NCBI GenBank assembly: GCA_002291855.1
Contig: DBAW01000154.1
Span: 1-8,103 of the forward strand
Direction: 5' to 3'
From: Sphingomonas sp. UBA1000
Lineage (GTDB): Bacteria > Pseudomonadota > Alphaproteobacteria > Sphingomonadales > Sphingomonadaceae
Length of the DNA stretch: 8,103 nucleotides
Made by a program: the position numbers and the translations under genes. Below the pieces are notes generated by a model, which was not told the origin of the DNA, did no database searches, and saw only the letters and a program-made list of their open reading frames with translations. Within the stretch, counting starts at the first letter, position 1. Each line of letters begins with the position of its first letter. Shown here one piece after another: positions 1 to 6,163 of this stretch.

Positions 1-93
1 GGGCCGGTGCCGTTCTTCCCGAACATAAGCCCCCAAACCTTTCGCGCCTCAGGTCCGGTTGACCGGGCGGGTGGCGCGCGGCACCATGCTGCA

Positions 94-2760
94 ATGCAAC
101 ACGCCCCCGCGATCACGCAGAACCCCGATATCCGCTTTCTCGGTCGCCTGCTCGGGGACGTGATCCGCCATTATGGCGGCGAGCAGCTCTACCGGCAGAC
201 CGAATATATCCGCTCCGCCTCGGTCGACCGGCATCGGGGGCTGGCCGATGCGGCGTCGATCGATCCGGGGCTGGATGCGCTGGGGCTGGACGACACGCTC
301 GCTTTCGTGCGCGGCTTCATGCTGTTTTCGATGCTGGCCAACCTGGCCGAGGACCGGCAGGGCATTGCCGCGGAGCCGGGCGCGGACCTGAAGACCGCGC
401 TGGCCGCGCTCGACCGCGCCGGGGTCGGCCGCGACGCGCTGATGGAGCTGCTGGGCTCGGCCCGGATCGCGCCGGTGCTCACCGCCCATCCGACCGAGGT
501 CAGGCGCAAGAGCATCATCGACCACAAGAACCGCATTGCCGAGCTGATGCGCCGCCGCGATGCCGGCTTTGCCGAGACGGTCGACGGCGAACCGATCGAG
601 GACGCGATCGCGCGCCAGATCGCGCTGTTGTGGCAGACACGCCCGCTGCGCCGCGAGCGGCTGTATGTCGCCGACGAGGTCGATACCGCGACCGCCTATT
701 TCCGCGACGTGTTCCTGCCGGTGCTGCCCGCGCTCTACCAGCGCTGGGAACAGCTGATTGGCGCGCGCCCGCCCGGCTTTCTGCGCCCCGGCAGCTGGAT
801 CGGCGGCGACCGGGACGGCAATCCGTTCGTCACCGCCGCCTCGCTGGAACTGGCGCTGGCGCGCGGGGCGGAGGTTGCACTTGGCCATTATCTCGATGCC
901 GTGCACGCGCTGGGCGCGGAATTGTCGGTGTCGACCGAACTGGCCGAGGTCAGCGACGCGGTGCGCGCGCTGGCCGAGGCCAGCCATGACGACGCCCCGG
1001 CGCGCGCCGACGAACCCTATCGGCGCGCCCTGTCGTGCATTTATGCGCGGCTGGCGGCCACCTATCGCGCGCTGACCGGCCATGCGCCGCCGCGCGCGAC
1101 GGCGCTGGCCGCCCCGCCCTATCCCGATCCCGATGCGCTGCGCGCCGATCTGGTCGCCATCGCCCGGTCGCTGGGCGCGGGCGGCGGGCCGCTGGCCGGG
1201 GGCGGCGCACTCGCCCGGCTGATCCGCGCGGTCGAGACGTTCGGCTTTCATCTGGCAACGCTCGACCTGCGCCAGAACAGCGCCGTGCATGAGCGCGTGG
1301 TTGCCGAGCTGCTGGCCGCAGCCGGGGTCGAGGTCGATTATCTGGCGCTGGACGAGGCGGCGCGCATCGCGCTCCTCACCCGCGAACTGGCCTCGCCCCG
1401 CCCGCTCCGCTCGCCTTTCGCGCAATATTCGGACGAAACCGTCAAGGAACTGGCGGTGTTCGACGCGGCGGCGGCCGCGCATCGCCGCCATGGGCTGGCG
1501 GCGGTTGAAAACTGCATCGTGTCGATGACGCGTTCGGTCTCCGACCTGCTCGAGGCGCAATTGCTGCTGAAGGAAGCCGGGCTGGCAGCGCCCGGCGCGC
1601 AGCCGGCGGTGATGGCGGTCCCGCTGTTCGAGACCATTGCCGACCTTGAGGCGGCCCCCGCGATCATGCGCGCATGGCTGGCGCTGCCCCCGGTCGGCGC
1701 GGCGGCGCGCGCGCGCGGCTTTCAGGAGGTGATGCTCGGCTATTCGGACAGCAACAAGGATGGCGGCTATCTGACCTCGGTCTGGTCGCTCCACGAGGCG
1801 AGCGAGGCGCTGTGCGCGGTGTTTGCCGAAGCCGGGATCGGCATGCGGCTGTTCCATGGCCGGGGCGGCGCGGTGGGGCGCGGCGGCGGATCGTCTTTCG
1901 CCGCGATTCGCGGCCAGGCCCCCGGCACCGTGCAGGGGCGGATCCGCATCACCGAACAGGGCGAGGTGATCGCCGCCAAATATGGCACGGCCGAAAGCGC
2001 CGCCGCCAATCTGGAGGCGATGGCGGCGGCGACCGTGCTGACGTCGCTCGCGCCCGAGGAATTGTCGGCGGCCGACCGGCGGCGCTTTGCGGGTGCGATG
2101 ACGTCCATGTCGCGCACCGCCTTCGCCGCCTATCGCGGGCTGGTTTACGACGATGGCGATTTCCGCAGCTTCTTCCGGCAGATGACACCGGTCGCCGAAA
2201 TCGCCACGCTCAAGATCGGCTCACGCCCCGCCAGCCGCACCGCATCCGACCGGATCGAGGATCTGCGCGCCATCCCCTGGGTGTTCAGCTGGGCGCAGGC
2301 GCGGGTGATGCTGCCGGGCTGGTTCGGCGTCGGCCACGCGCTACAAGGCATTGAAGATAAATCACTTCTGCGCGACATGGCGACAGCGTGGCCGTTCATG
2401 GCGACGACGCTCGCCAATCTCGAAATGGTACTCGCCAAATCGGATATGGGGATTGCGGCGCGCTATGCCGGGCTGGTCGGCGACCGCGCGGCGGCGGAGC
2501 GGATCTTCGGCCGCATTCGCGATGCCTGGTTTGCGACCCGCGACGCGCTGCTCGACGTCACCGATCAGCCCCGGCTGCTTGCGCGCAATCCCAAGCTCGA
2601 TGCGTCGATCCGTCTGCGCCTGCCTTATATCGAGCCGCTCAACCTGCTCCAGATCGAGCTGCTCAAGCGCCACCGCGCCGGCGAAACCGATCCGCGCATC
2701 GCCGAGGGCATCCAGCTGTCGATCAACGCCATCGCGACCGCGCTGCGCAACAGCGGCTGA
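94..2760 (+). CDS. ppc: Phosphoenolpyruvate carboxylase
   Basis: Cytosolic enzyme that adds bicarbonate to phosphoenolpyruvate to give oxaloacetate and phosphate, refilling the TCA cycle. The ATG at 94 gives 888 residues, close to the 883 of E. coli Ppc, and homology begins right after it (LLGDVIRHYGG). An in-frame ATG at 7 would add 29 residues unlike the family, so it was not used. No strong Shine-Dalgarno sequence is visible. The catalytic signatures are all present: TAHPTEV with His132, GGDRDGNPF, LDLRQNS, YSDSNKDGG with Lys555, and the loop FHGRGGAVGRGG with His588, Arg590 and Arg596. Compared from memory with E. coli, the aspartate-inhibitor residues Arg587, Lys773, Arg832 and Asn881 correspond to Arg596, Lys782, Arg842 and Asn886, so feedback inhibition by aspartate is probably retained. 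The protein ends in the family's usual Asn-X-Gly. One oddity is a run of AT-rich codons at 2341-2370. No frameshift is seen. Confidence 0.98.
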   Translation: MQHAPAITQNPDIRFLGRLLGDVIRHYGGEQLYRQTEYIRSASVDRHRGLADAASIDPGLDALGLDDTLAFVRGFMLFSMLANLAEDRQGIAAEPGADLKTALAALDRAGVGRDALMELLGSARIAPVLTAHPTEVRRKSIIDHKNRIAELMRRRDAGFAETVDGEPIEDAIARQIALLWQTRPLRRERLYVADEVDTATAYFRDVFLPVLPALYQRWEQLIGARPPGFLRPGSWIGGDRDGNPFVTAASLELALARGAEVALGHYLDAVHALGAELSVSTELAEVSDAVRALAEASHDDAPARADEPYRRALSCIYARLAATYRALTGHAPPRATALAAPPYPDPDALRADLVAIARSLGAGGGPLAGGGALARLIRAVETFGFHLATLDLRQNSAVHERVVAELLAAAGVEVDYLALDEAARIALLTRELASPRPLRSPFAQYSDETVKELAVFDAAAAAHRRHGLAAVENCIVSMTRSVSDLLEAQLLLKEAGLAAPGAQPAVMAVPLFETIADLEAAPAIMRAWLALPPVGAAARARGFQEVMLGYSDSNKDGGYLTSVWSLHEASEALCAVFAEAGIGMRLFHGRGGAVGRGGGSSFAAIRGQAPGTVQGRIRITEQGEVIAAKYGTAESAAANLEAMAAATVLTSLAPEELSAADRRRFAGAMTSMSRTAFAAYRGLVYDDGDFRSFFRQMTPVAEIATLKIGSRPASRTASDRIEDLRAIPWVFSWAQARVMLPGWFGVGHALQGIEDKSLLRDMATAWPFMATTLANLEMVLAKSDMGIAARYAGLVGDRAAAERIFGRIRDAWFATRDALLDVTDQPRLLARNPKLDASIRLRLPYIEPLNLLQIELLKRHRAGETDPRIAEGIQLSINAIATALRNSG

Positions 2761-2861
2761 CCCGGCAAGCGGAGCGCCGGCGGGAACCACGGCCGGGGGC
2801 TGTGCGTCGATCCCCGCCGGGGCGATCCCGCTGCCGGCCCCGTGCAGGGGAGCGACCGACC

Positions 2862-3092
2862 ATGGCCTGGTATCGTTTCTACCATCTGGGTTCGGACGGG
2901 CAGCTGGTGGTGCCCGAGGATTATGCCGCCGCCGATGATCTGTGCGCGCTGCGCAAGGCAAGAACCATGACCAACGCGCACGGAGCCGAGCTTTGGCGCG
3001 GGCCGCGCAAGATTGCCGATGTCCCGCCCAAAACGCGCGAACCGCATATCGGCCGGCCGGTGATGCTGTTCGGCAATCATCGCTGGGGCTGA
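2862..3092 (+). CDS. Small soluble protein of unknown function (76 aa)
   Basis: The start is ATG 2862, with a purine-rich ribosome-binding site (AGGGGAG, about 2846-2852) roughly 9 bases upstream. The stop is TGA 3090-3092. The protein has no signal peptide or membrane span. It opens MAWYRFYHLGSDGQLV, then has an acidic stretch (PEDYAAADDLCALRKA), a central ELWRGPRKIA, and a basic, aromatic C-terminus ending NHRWG. This pattern (YRFY.LD..G, then a DD..A...A helix, then ELW.G.R.I) resembles short uncharacterised proteins common in sphingomonads and other alphaproteobacteria. I recognise the pattern but know no function for it. The gene lies 101 bases after ppc on the same strand and might share its transcript. 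The intervening sequence has a CCCC-GCC-GGGG hairpin but no T-tract, so no clear terminator separates them. Codon use matches the neighbours. Confidence 0.82.
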   Translation: MAWYRFYHLGSDGQLVVPEDYAAADDLCALRKARTMTNAHGAELWRGPRKIADVPPKTREPHIGRPVMLFGNHRWG

Positions 3093-3168
3093 GCGCACGG
3101 CATTTCAATCCGCCGCTTCCCCATCGCGTTTTTTCATGCAAACCTCTTGGCACAAAACGGGGGGAAGC

Positions 3169-3276
3169 ATGGAAATATTGGGGGGCGTGATCGTCGTTCT
3201 TTTGCTTGTCATCGCCGGGCTCAATCTGGCCGAAGCGCGCGGACACAAGGCGCGCAGGTCAGACCGGCAGGAATAA
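3169..3276 (+). CDS. Tiny single-span membrane protein (35 aa), unknown function
   Basis: ATG 3169 follows a strong purine-rich site (GGGGGGAAG, 3159-3167) and the frame ends at TAA 3274-3276. The protein begins MEILGGVIVVLLLVIAGLN, so residues 3-18 form one uninterrupted hydrophobic segment. A strongly basic tail follows (several Arg and Lys between residues 24 and 33). By the positive-inside rule this predicts a membrane protein with its C-terminus in the cytoplasm. The ribosome-binding site, the clean hydrophobic/basic layout and the position before a terminator-rich region support a real gene. It is too short for homology judgement by eye and its role is unknown; regulators of membrane complexes and small toxins are both of this size. 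It lies 76 bases after the preceding small gene. Confidence 0.6.
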   Translation: MEILGGVIVVLLLVIAGLNLAEARGHKARRSDRQE

Positions 3277-3322
3277 GCCGGCTCGGGCCGGGGAAGCGCA
3301 GCGCTCCGGCCGCGCCGCCAAC

Positions 3323-3368
3323 AGCGGCTTCCGATCCGATTGCATCGGATCGGCCGCTCCAGGCTTTT
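3323..3368 (+). terminator. Possible intrinsic terminator after the 35-aa gene
   Basis: A perfect 10-base inverted repeat (CCGATCCGAT at 3331-3340, TGC loop, ATCGGATCGG at 3344-3353) is extended by AGCGG 3323-3327 pairing with CCGCT 3354-3358 across a 3-base bulge. Four T residues come 6 bases later, at 3365-3368. The T-tract is short and not adjacent to the stem, so termination may be weak, or the hairpin may serve another purpose. A smaller hairpin (3287-3310, GCCGG/CCGGC enclosing AGCGC/GCGCT) lies between it and the upstream stop codon. Confidence 0.4.
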
Positions 3369-3428
3369 GATTTACCTCATTTTCCGAGGCGCCGGGTGAG
3401 TCTGCCCGGATTGAAAACGCTCAAGCCT
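3361..3428. other. Long imperfect stem-loop in gene-free gap
   Basis: Three sets of complementary segments are nested around one centre: AGGCTT 3361-3366 with AAGCCT 3423-3428, TTTTC 3380-3384 with GAAAA 3413-3417, and CCGGG 3392-3396 with CCCGG 3405-3409. Nesting of three independent pairs suggests a folded RNA rather than chance, although each arm is short. The element lies in the 308-base gap between 3277 and 3584, which has no convincing protein-coding frame. It is followed 39 bases later by a strong terminator. It could be part of a small RNA, an extended 3-prime UTR, or neither. No clear promoter was found upstream. Confidence 0.35.
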
Positions 3429-3466
3429 TCAGGTTGCAAATCGGCCAGTCGCTGCGCCGGAAGAAG

Positions 3467-3503
3467 AAAAACGCCGCGCAGCCATCAGGCCGCGCGGCGT
3501 TTT
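3467..3503. terminator. Bidirectional intrinsic terminator
   Basis: A perfect 12-base inverted repeat pairs AAAACGCCGCGC (3468-3479) with GCGCGGCGTTTT (3492-3503). The loop can also pair GCC 3481-3483 with GGC 3488-3490. The GC-rich stem ends in a T-run read rightward, and in TTTTTCTTCTT read leftward, so it can stop transcription from both sides; the leftward tract is longer. It lies between the rightward small genes and the leftward metalloprotease gene, as expected for convergent genes. A second GC-rich hairpin, CTGGCC 3525-3530 with GGCCAG 3558-3563, lies directly after the metalloprotease stop codon and lacks a T-tract. Confidence 0.85.
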
Positions 3504-3584
3504 CATGCCTGATCCAGATGCCGACTGGCCCGGCGGGGTCGGGTGCCGGCCCGGATCGGCCAGCACCCCCTCCCCCCGGAGCAA

Positions 3585-4829
3585 TCAGGCGAAGCGGACG
3601 CCGACCCGAACGCGGCGGCGCACGGCAGCCCCGACAAAGCCGAAGCCGAGGATCATCATCGCCCAGGTCTGCGGCTCAGGCACCGCGGCCAGATCATAGC
3701 CCATCGCATCGAACGCGATGATGTCGAACAGCGACACCTGCTGGAACGGACGGCCGCCGCCCGGTCCGGTCGCCGTCGGGTCCATGATCCCGATCGGCGG
3801 CGAGATGTTGAGCAGGGCATCGTCCTTCCAGTGGCTGGCCTGGCGGCCATCGCCCACCGTGCGCCCGGTCGACATCAGCGCGAGGCAATTCTGCCCGCCA
3901 TCGATCGAATAGCAGGGCGCGCCGGCGACGGTCCAGTCACGCACCGTCTGGCCATCGAGCGTGCCGTAGCGGAACAGGTCGTGCACCGTGCCCCAGGCGA
4001 TATTGTTGAGGCCGGTGCGGCCCGGCAGCGCAACGCCGGGGAGCGCGTTCACATCGGCAGTGTCGACGCCCGAGCGGAAGCCGAGCGCATGGCCGATTTC
4101 ATGTGCGGCCACGCCGACGAAATCGATCTTGCCCGGATCGATGCCGTCGGTCGGATCGAAATCCCAGTCGAACAGGGTCGAGAAGCTGACGCTGCCGTCA
4201 CGCCCATTGGGGTTGTTGGCCGCATAGACGGGGGCGAGGCCCATCGCCTTCATCTGCGCGGTGTTCACGTTCAGATTGTTGTTGTCGAACGAGTTGTTGG
4301 CATCAAGCACGCGGGTCTCGCGGTTGATCGGCTGGCCGGCCGGTTCGTTCGACGCGAAGGTCAGCGGCCCTTCTGCCAGCGAGGCGACCGCGACCTGATC
4401 GAAGGTCGACTTGGCATCGGCGATCAGCGCCTGACGCACCGCCGAATAGCCGACGGTGTTGGTGGTCGACCCCGTCGAGCCGAGAATGCCGGTCCCGAGC
4501 TGCGAGAAGCGCACATCGAGCCGGATGGTGATGTTGTCGTTGAACAGGCTGGTCCAGTAACGGGCCGCCGCCTCGAACGCCGCGCGCGCCTGGGTGCCTT
4601 CGCCCACGCCGCCCAGATCGTTGAGGATGATCGTCATGCCGCCGCCGCCATTGCTGGACTGGACGGAGAAGCTGTTGAGGCTGTTCGGGTTGTAGGTCCC
4701 GTTATCCTCGACGAACTGGTGGTTGCAGGTGGCCGTGTGGACATGGCCAAGCTCGGCCTGGGCCGCGGTCGGCATCGCCAACGCGCCAAGCGCCACGCCG
4801 CCCATGGCGGCGATGATCAGTCTGCTCAC
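3585..4829 (-). CDS. Secreted HExxH metalloprotease with PEPxxWA-CTERM sorting signal
   Basis: This is a 414-residue predicted zinc protease exported by Sec and probably anchored or processed by an exosortase. The start is GTG (4827-4829 on the reverse strand) with a GGGGAG ribosome-binding site 6 bases before it; the next in-frame Met (residue 9) would remove the signal peptide. Residues 1-25 form a signal peptide with likely cleavage after AQA. The zinc motif HEIGHALGF has His243, Glu244 and His247. The 11th motif position is Ser253 rather than the metzincin His/Asp, so the third ligand is uncertain; Asp256 and His333 (in ASHWKDD) are candidates. Cys306 and Cys315 could form a disulphide. 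The C-terminus is tripartite: VPEPQTWA (383-390), a hydrophobic segment (391-402) and an Arg-rich tail. It resembles metalloproteases that NCBI groups with PEP-CTERM proteins (possibly NF038122). No exosortase gene is in the window. The substrate is unknown. Confidence 0.9.
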   Translation of the reverse strand: MSRLIIAAMGGVALGALAMPTAAQAELGHVHTATCNHQFVEDNGTYNPNSLNSFSVQSSNGGGGMTIILNDLGGVGEGTQARAAFEAAARYWTSLFNDNITIRLDVRFSQLGTGILGSTGSTTNTVGYSAVRQALIADAKSTFDQVAVASLAEGPLTFASNEPAGQPINRETRVLDANNSFDNNNLNVNTAQMKAMGLAPVYAANNPNGRDGSVSFSTLFDWDFDPTDGIDPGKIDFVGVAAHEIGHALGFRSGVDTADVNALPGVALPGRTGLNNIAWGTVHDLFRYGTLDGQTVRDWTVAGAPCYSIDGGQNCLALMSTGRTVGDGRQASHWKDDALLNISPPIGIMDPTATGPGGGRPFQQVSLFDIIAFDAMGYDLAAVPEPQTWAMMILGFGFVGAAVRRRVRVGVRFA

Positions 4830-4851
4830 GCAATACTCCCCTTTTTTCTCG

Positions 4852-4875
4852 GCGGGCTGCTACCCCACAGCCCGC
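4852..4875 (-). promoter_or_regulatory. Leader hairpin upstream of the metalloprotease start
   Basis: A perfect 8-base inverted repeat (GCGGGCTG 4852-4859, 8-base loop, CAGCCCGC 4868-4875) would sit in the mRNA leader of the leftward metalloprotease gene, about 22 bases before its GTG start. Between it and the start lie an A6 run and the GGGGAG ribosome-binding site. On the coding strand no T-run follows the stem, so it is not a normal terminator. A role in mRNA stability or translation is possible but unproven. Confidence 0.4.
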
Positions 4876-4932
4876 GCGGGAGGATGCTGACTGACCCTTA
4901 TGGTAAATCAAGTATTAACTTATTGAATACCA

Positions 4933-4949
4933 ATGATATAGAATATCAT
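4933..4949. promoter_or_regulatory. AT-rich 17-base palindrome, candidate operator
   Basis: ATGATAT and ATATCAT form a perfect 7-base inverted repeat around AGA. It lies in an AT-rich island (roughly 4897-4960) inside an otherwise very GC-rich window, about 105 bases upstream of the metalloprotease start and 30 bases beyond the photolyase-like gene's stop. Size and symmetry fit a binding site for a dimeric regulator of the metalloprotease gene. I could not place a convincing -35/-10 pair around it, and the AT-rich stem makes a terminator unlikely. Confidence 0.4.
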
Positions 4950-4978
4950 GTGTCCTTTTGGCACCATTTCGGGGGACA

Positions 4979-6163
4979 TCAGCCCAGATCGAGGCCAAGG
5001 GGTGCGAGCGCGCGCGGGGCGTTTTGCTTGACCTTGAAAAAGCCGGCGGTGGCAAGCGGCCAGACCGCCCGGTCATAAGGATCATCGAGGATCGCGGCCC
5101 CGGCCAGAGCGTCGCCCCAGAGATCGGCCTCCGGCCCCGTCGGCAGGCGGAATGCGCTCAGCGGCCGCCCGGCGGTGGCAGCGGCAAGGTCCGCCGGCGT
5201 TGTAACCATCGCAGTCGGGCAGCCCCAGCGTGCCGCCGCGCGCTCGAGCATGTCGGCCACCGCCCCCCGGGCAAAATCGCCAACCGCCGGCGCGACGCCG
5301 CCCGGGCTGCGCGCATCGGGGGACGACAGGCCGATCACCAGCGCGGGCGGATGGGCAAGGTCGGGCGCAAGCGCTAGACCTTCGCCGTCATGCACGACCA
5401 GCGCATGGCCGGCCGCCACCGCCCCGCCGGGTGCGGGCAGCGGCACCAGCGGATGTTCGGCGGCCTCTTCGAGCGGGACGACATCCTCGACCAGCCCGTG
5501 CGGATCGAAGCGCCCGCCCGTGTAGCGGCGGATGTTCTCGGCCCGCGCGGCATAGGCCTTGCCGCGCGTGTGCAGCCCGGCCACCCAGCGCCAGGACAGG
5601 GTGTTCGACGCCGCATCGCCGTCGAGCAGATGGCGCATGAACAGATCGGCCCCCAGCTGCCAGGGCAGGCGCAGCGTGAAGATCCAGATGCACGCCAGCC
5701 ACATCCGCGCATGGTTGTGCAGCCAGCCATGGGCGGTCAGCTCGGCGATCCAGGCGTCGAAACAGTCAATGCCCGTCCGCCCCGCCACCGCCGCATCATA
5801 GGCGCGGCGCAGCCCGGCATTGTCCTCGATCCGGGCAAGCGCGGCATCGCGCTCCGCCACATAGGCGCGCCAGACGCTCGGCCGCTGTTCCATCCAGCCG
5901 CGAAAATAGCCGCGCCACAGCACCTCCTGCACGAATTTCTCCGCCGCGCCGCCATGATCGGCGGTGGCGGCGGCGATCACCTCGCGCTCATGCACCAGCC
6001 GGTGGCGCAGCCATGGCGACAGGCCCGACACATTGGGCCGGGCGAGCGCATCGCCCGCCACCGGACCAAGATCATGGTTGCGCCGGTCGGCATAAACCTC
6101 GCCCATCACGGGGGCGAAGGCGGCGATCCGGGCCAGCCCGGCGGCGCGACGCGGCTCAGCCAT
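4979..6163 (-). CDS. Photolyase/cryptochrome-like FAD-binding protein, apparent domain permutation
   Basis: A 394-residue cytosolic flavoprotein homologue. The usual N-terminal antenna domain is absent: the FAD-binding helical domain starts almost at once (SGLSPWLRHR, 46-55) and runs to about residue 232. Aligned from memory with E. coli PhrB, active-site residues are conserved: Glu80, Trp83 and Arg84 in EVLWR (E274, W277, R278), Asn150 and Met154 in GWLHNHARM (N341, M345), Asn187 (N378, near flavin N5), Trp191 and Trp193 (W382, W384), and Trp168 (W359). The surface Trp of the electron chain (W306) appears to be Ile112. Residues about 253-394 read as alternating strands and helices (HALVVHD, PALVIGL, a long helix, TAMVTT) and end in ATAGFFKVKQ, recalling the end of a photolyase alpha/beta domain. 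DNA repair is plausible; a light-sensing or other role is also possible. The start ATG overlaps the upstream gene by 8 bases, implying translational coupling. Confidence 0.85.
   Translation of the reverse strand: MAEPRRAAGLARIAAFAPVMGEVYADRRNHDLGPVAGDALARPNVSGLSPWLRHRLVHEREVIAAATADHGGAAEKFVQEVLWRGYFRGWMEQRPSVWRAYVAERDAALARIEDNAGLRRAYDAAVAGRTGIDCFDAWIAELTAHGWLHNHARMWLACIWIFTLRLPWQLGADLFMRHLLDGDAASNTLSWRWVAGLHTRGKAYAARAENIRRYTGGRFDPHGLVEDVVPLEEAAEHPLVPLPAPGGAVAAGHALVVHDGEGLALAPDLAHPPALVIGLSSPDARSPGGVAPAVGDFARGAVADMLERAAARWGCPTAMVTTPADLAAATAGRPLSAFRLPTGPEADLWGDALAGAAILDDPYDRAVWPLATAGFFKVKQNAPRALAPLGLDLG

Noticed and set aside
7..93. Upstream ATG at 7 as the ppc start
   Set aside because: It adds 29 residues with no resemblance to the family. 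Starting at 94 gives the normal length and N-terminus.
49..1857. Long open frame (602 codons) on the reverse strand across ppc
   Set aside because: It is antisense to a clear, fully conserved PEP carboxylase. Its protein is Arg/Gln/Gly-rich and low in complexity, as expected from the third-position GC bias of the real gene.
3149..3164. TTGGCAC as a possible sigma-54 -24 element
   Set aside because: No GC dinucleotide of a -12 element is found at the required spacing. The same holds for the TTTGGCAC near 4957.
3543..5078. Long rightward open frame (511 codons) across the metalloprotease gene
   Set aside because: It mirrors the real gene's codon bias (rich in Arg, His, Ala, Asp), has no recognisable domain, and runs through the promoter island and into the photolyase-like gene.
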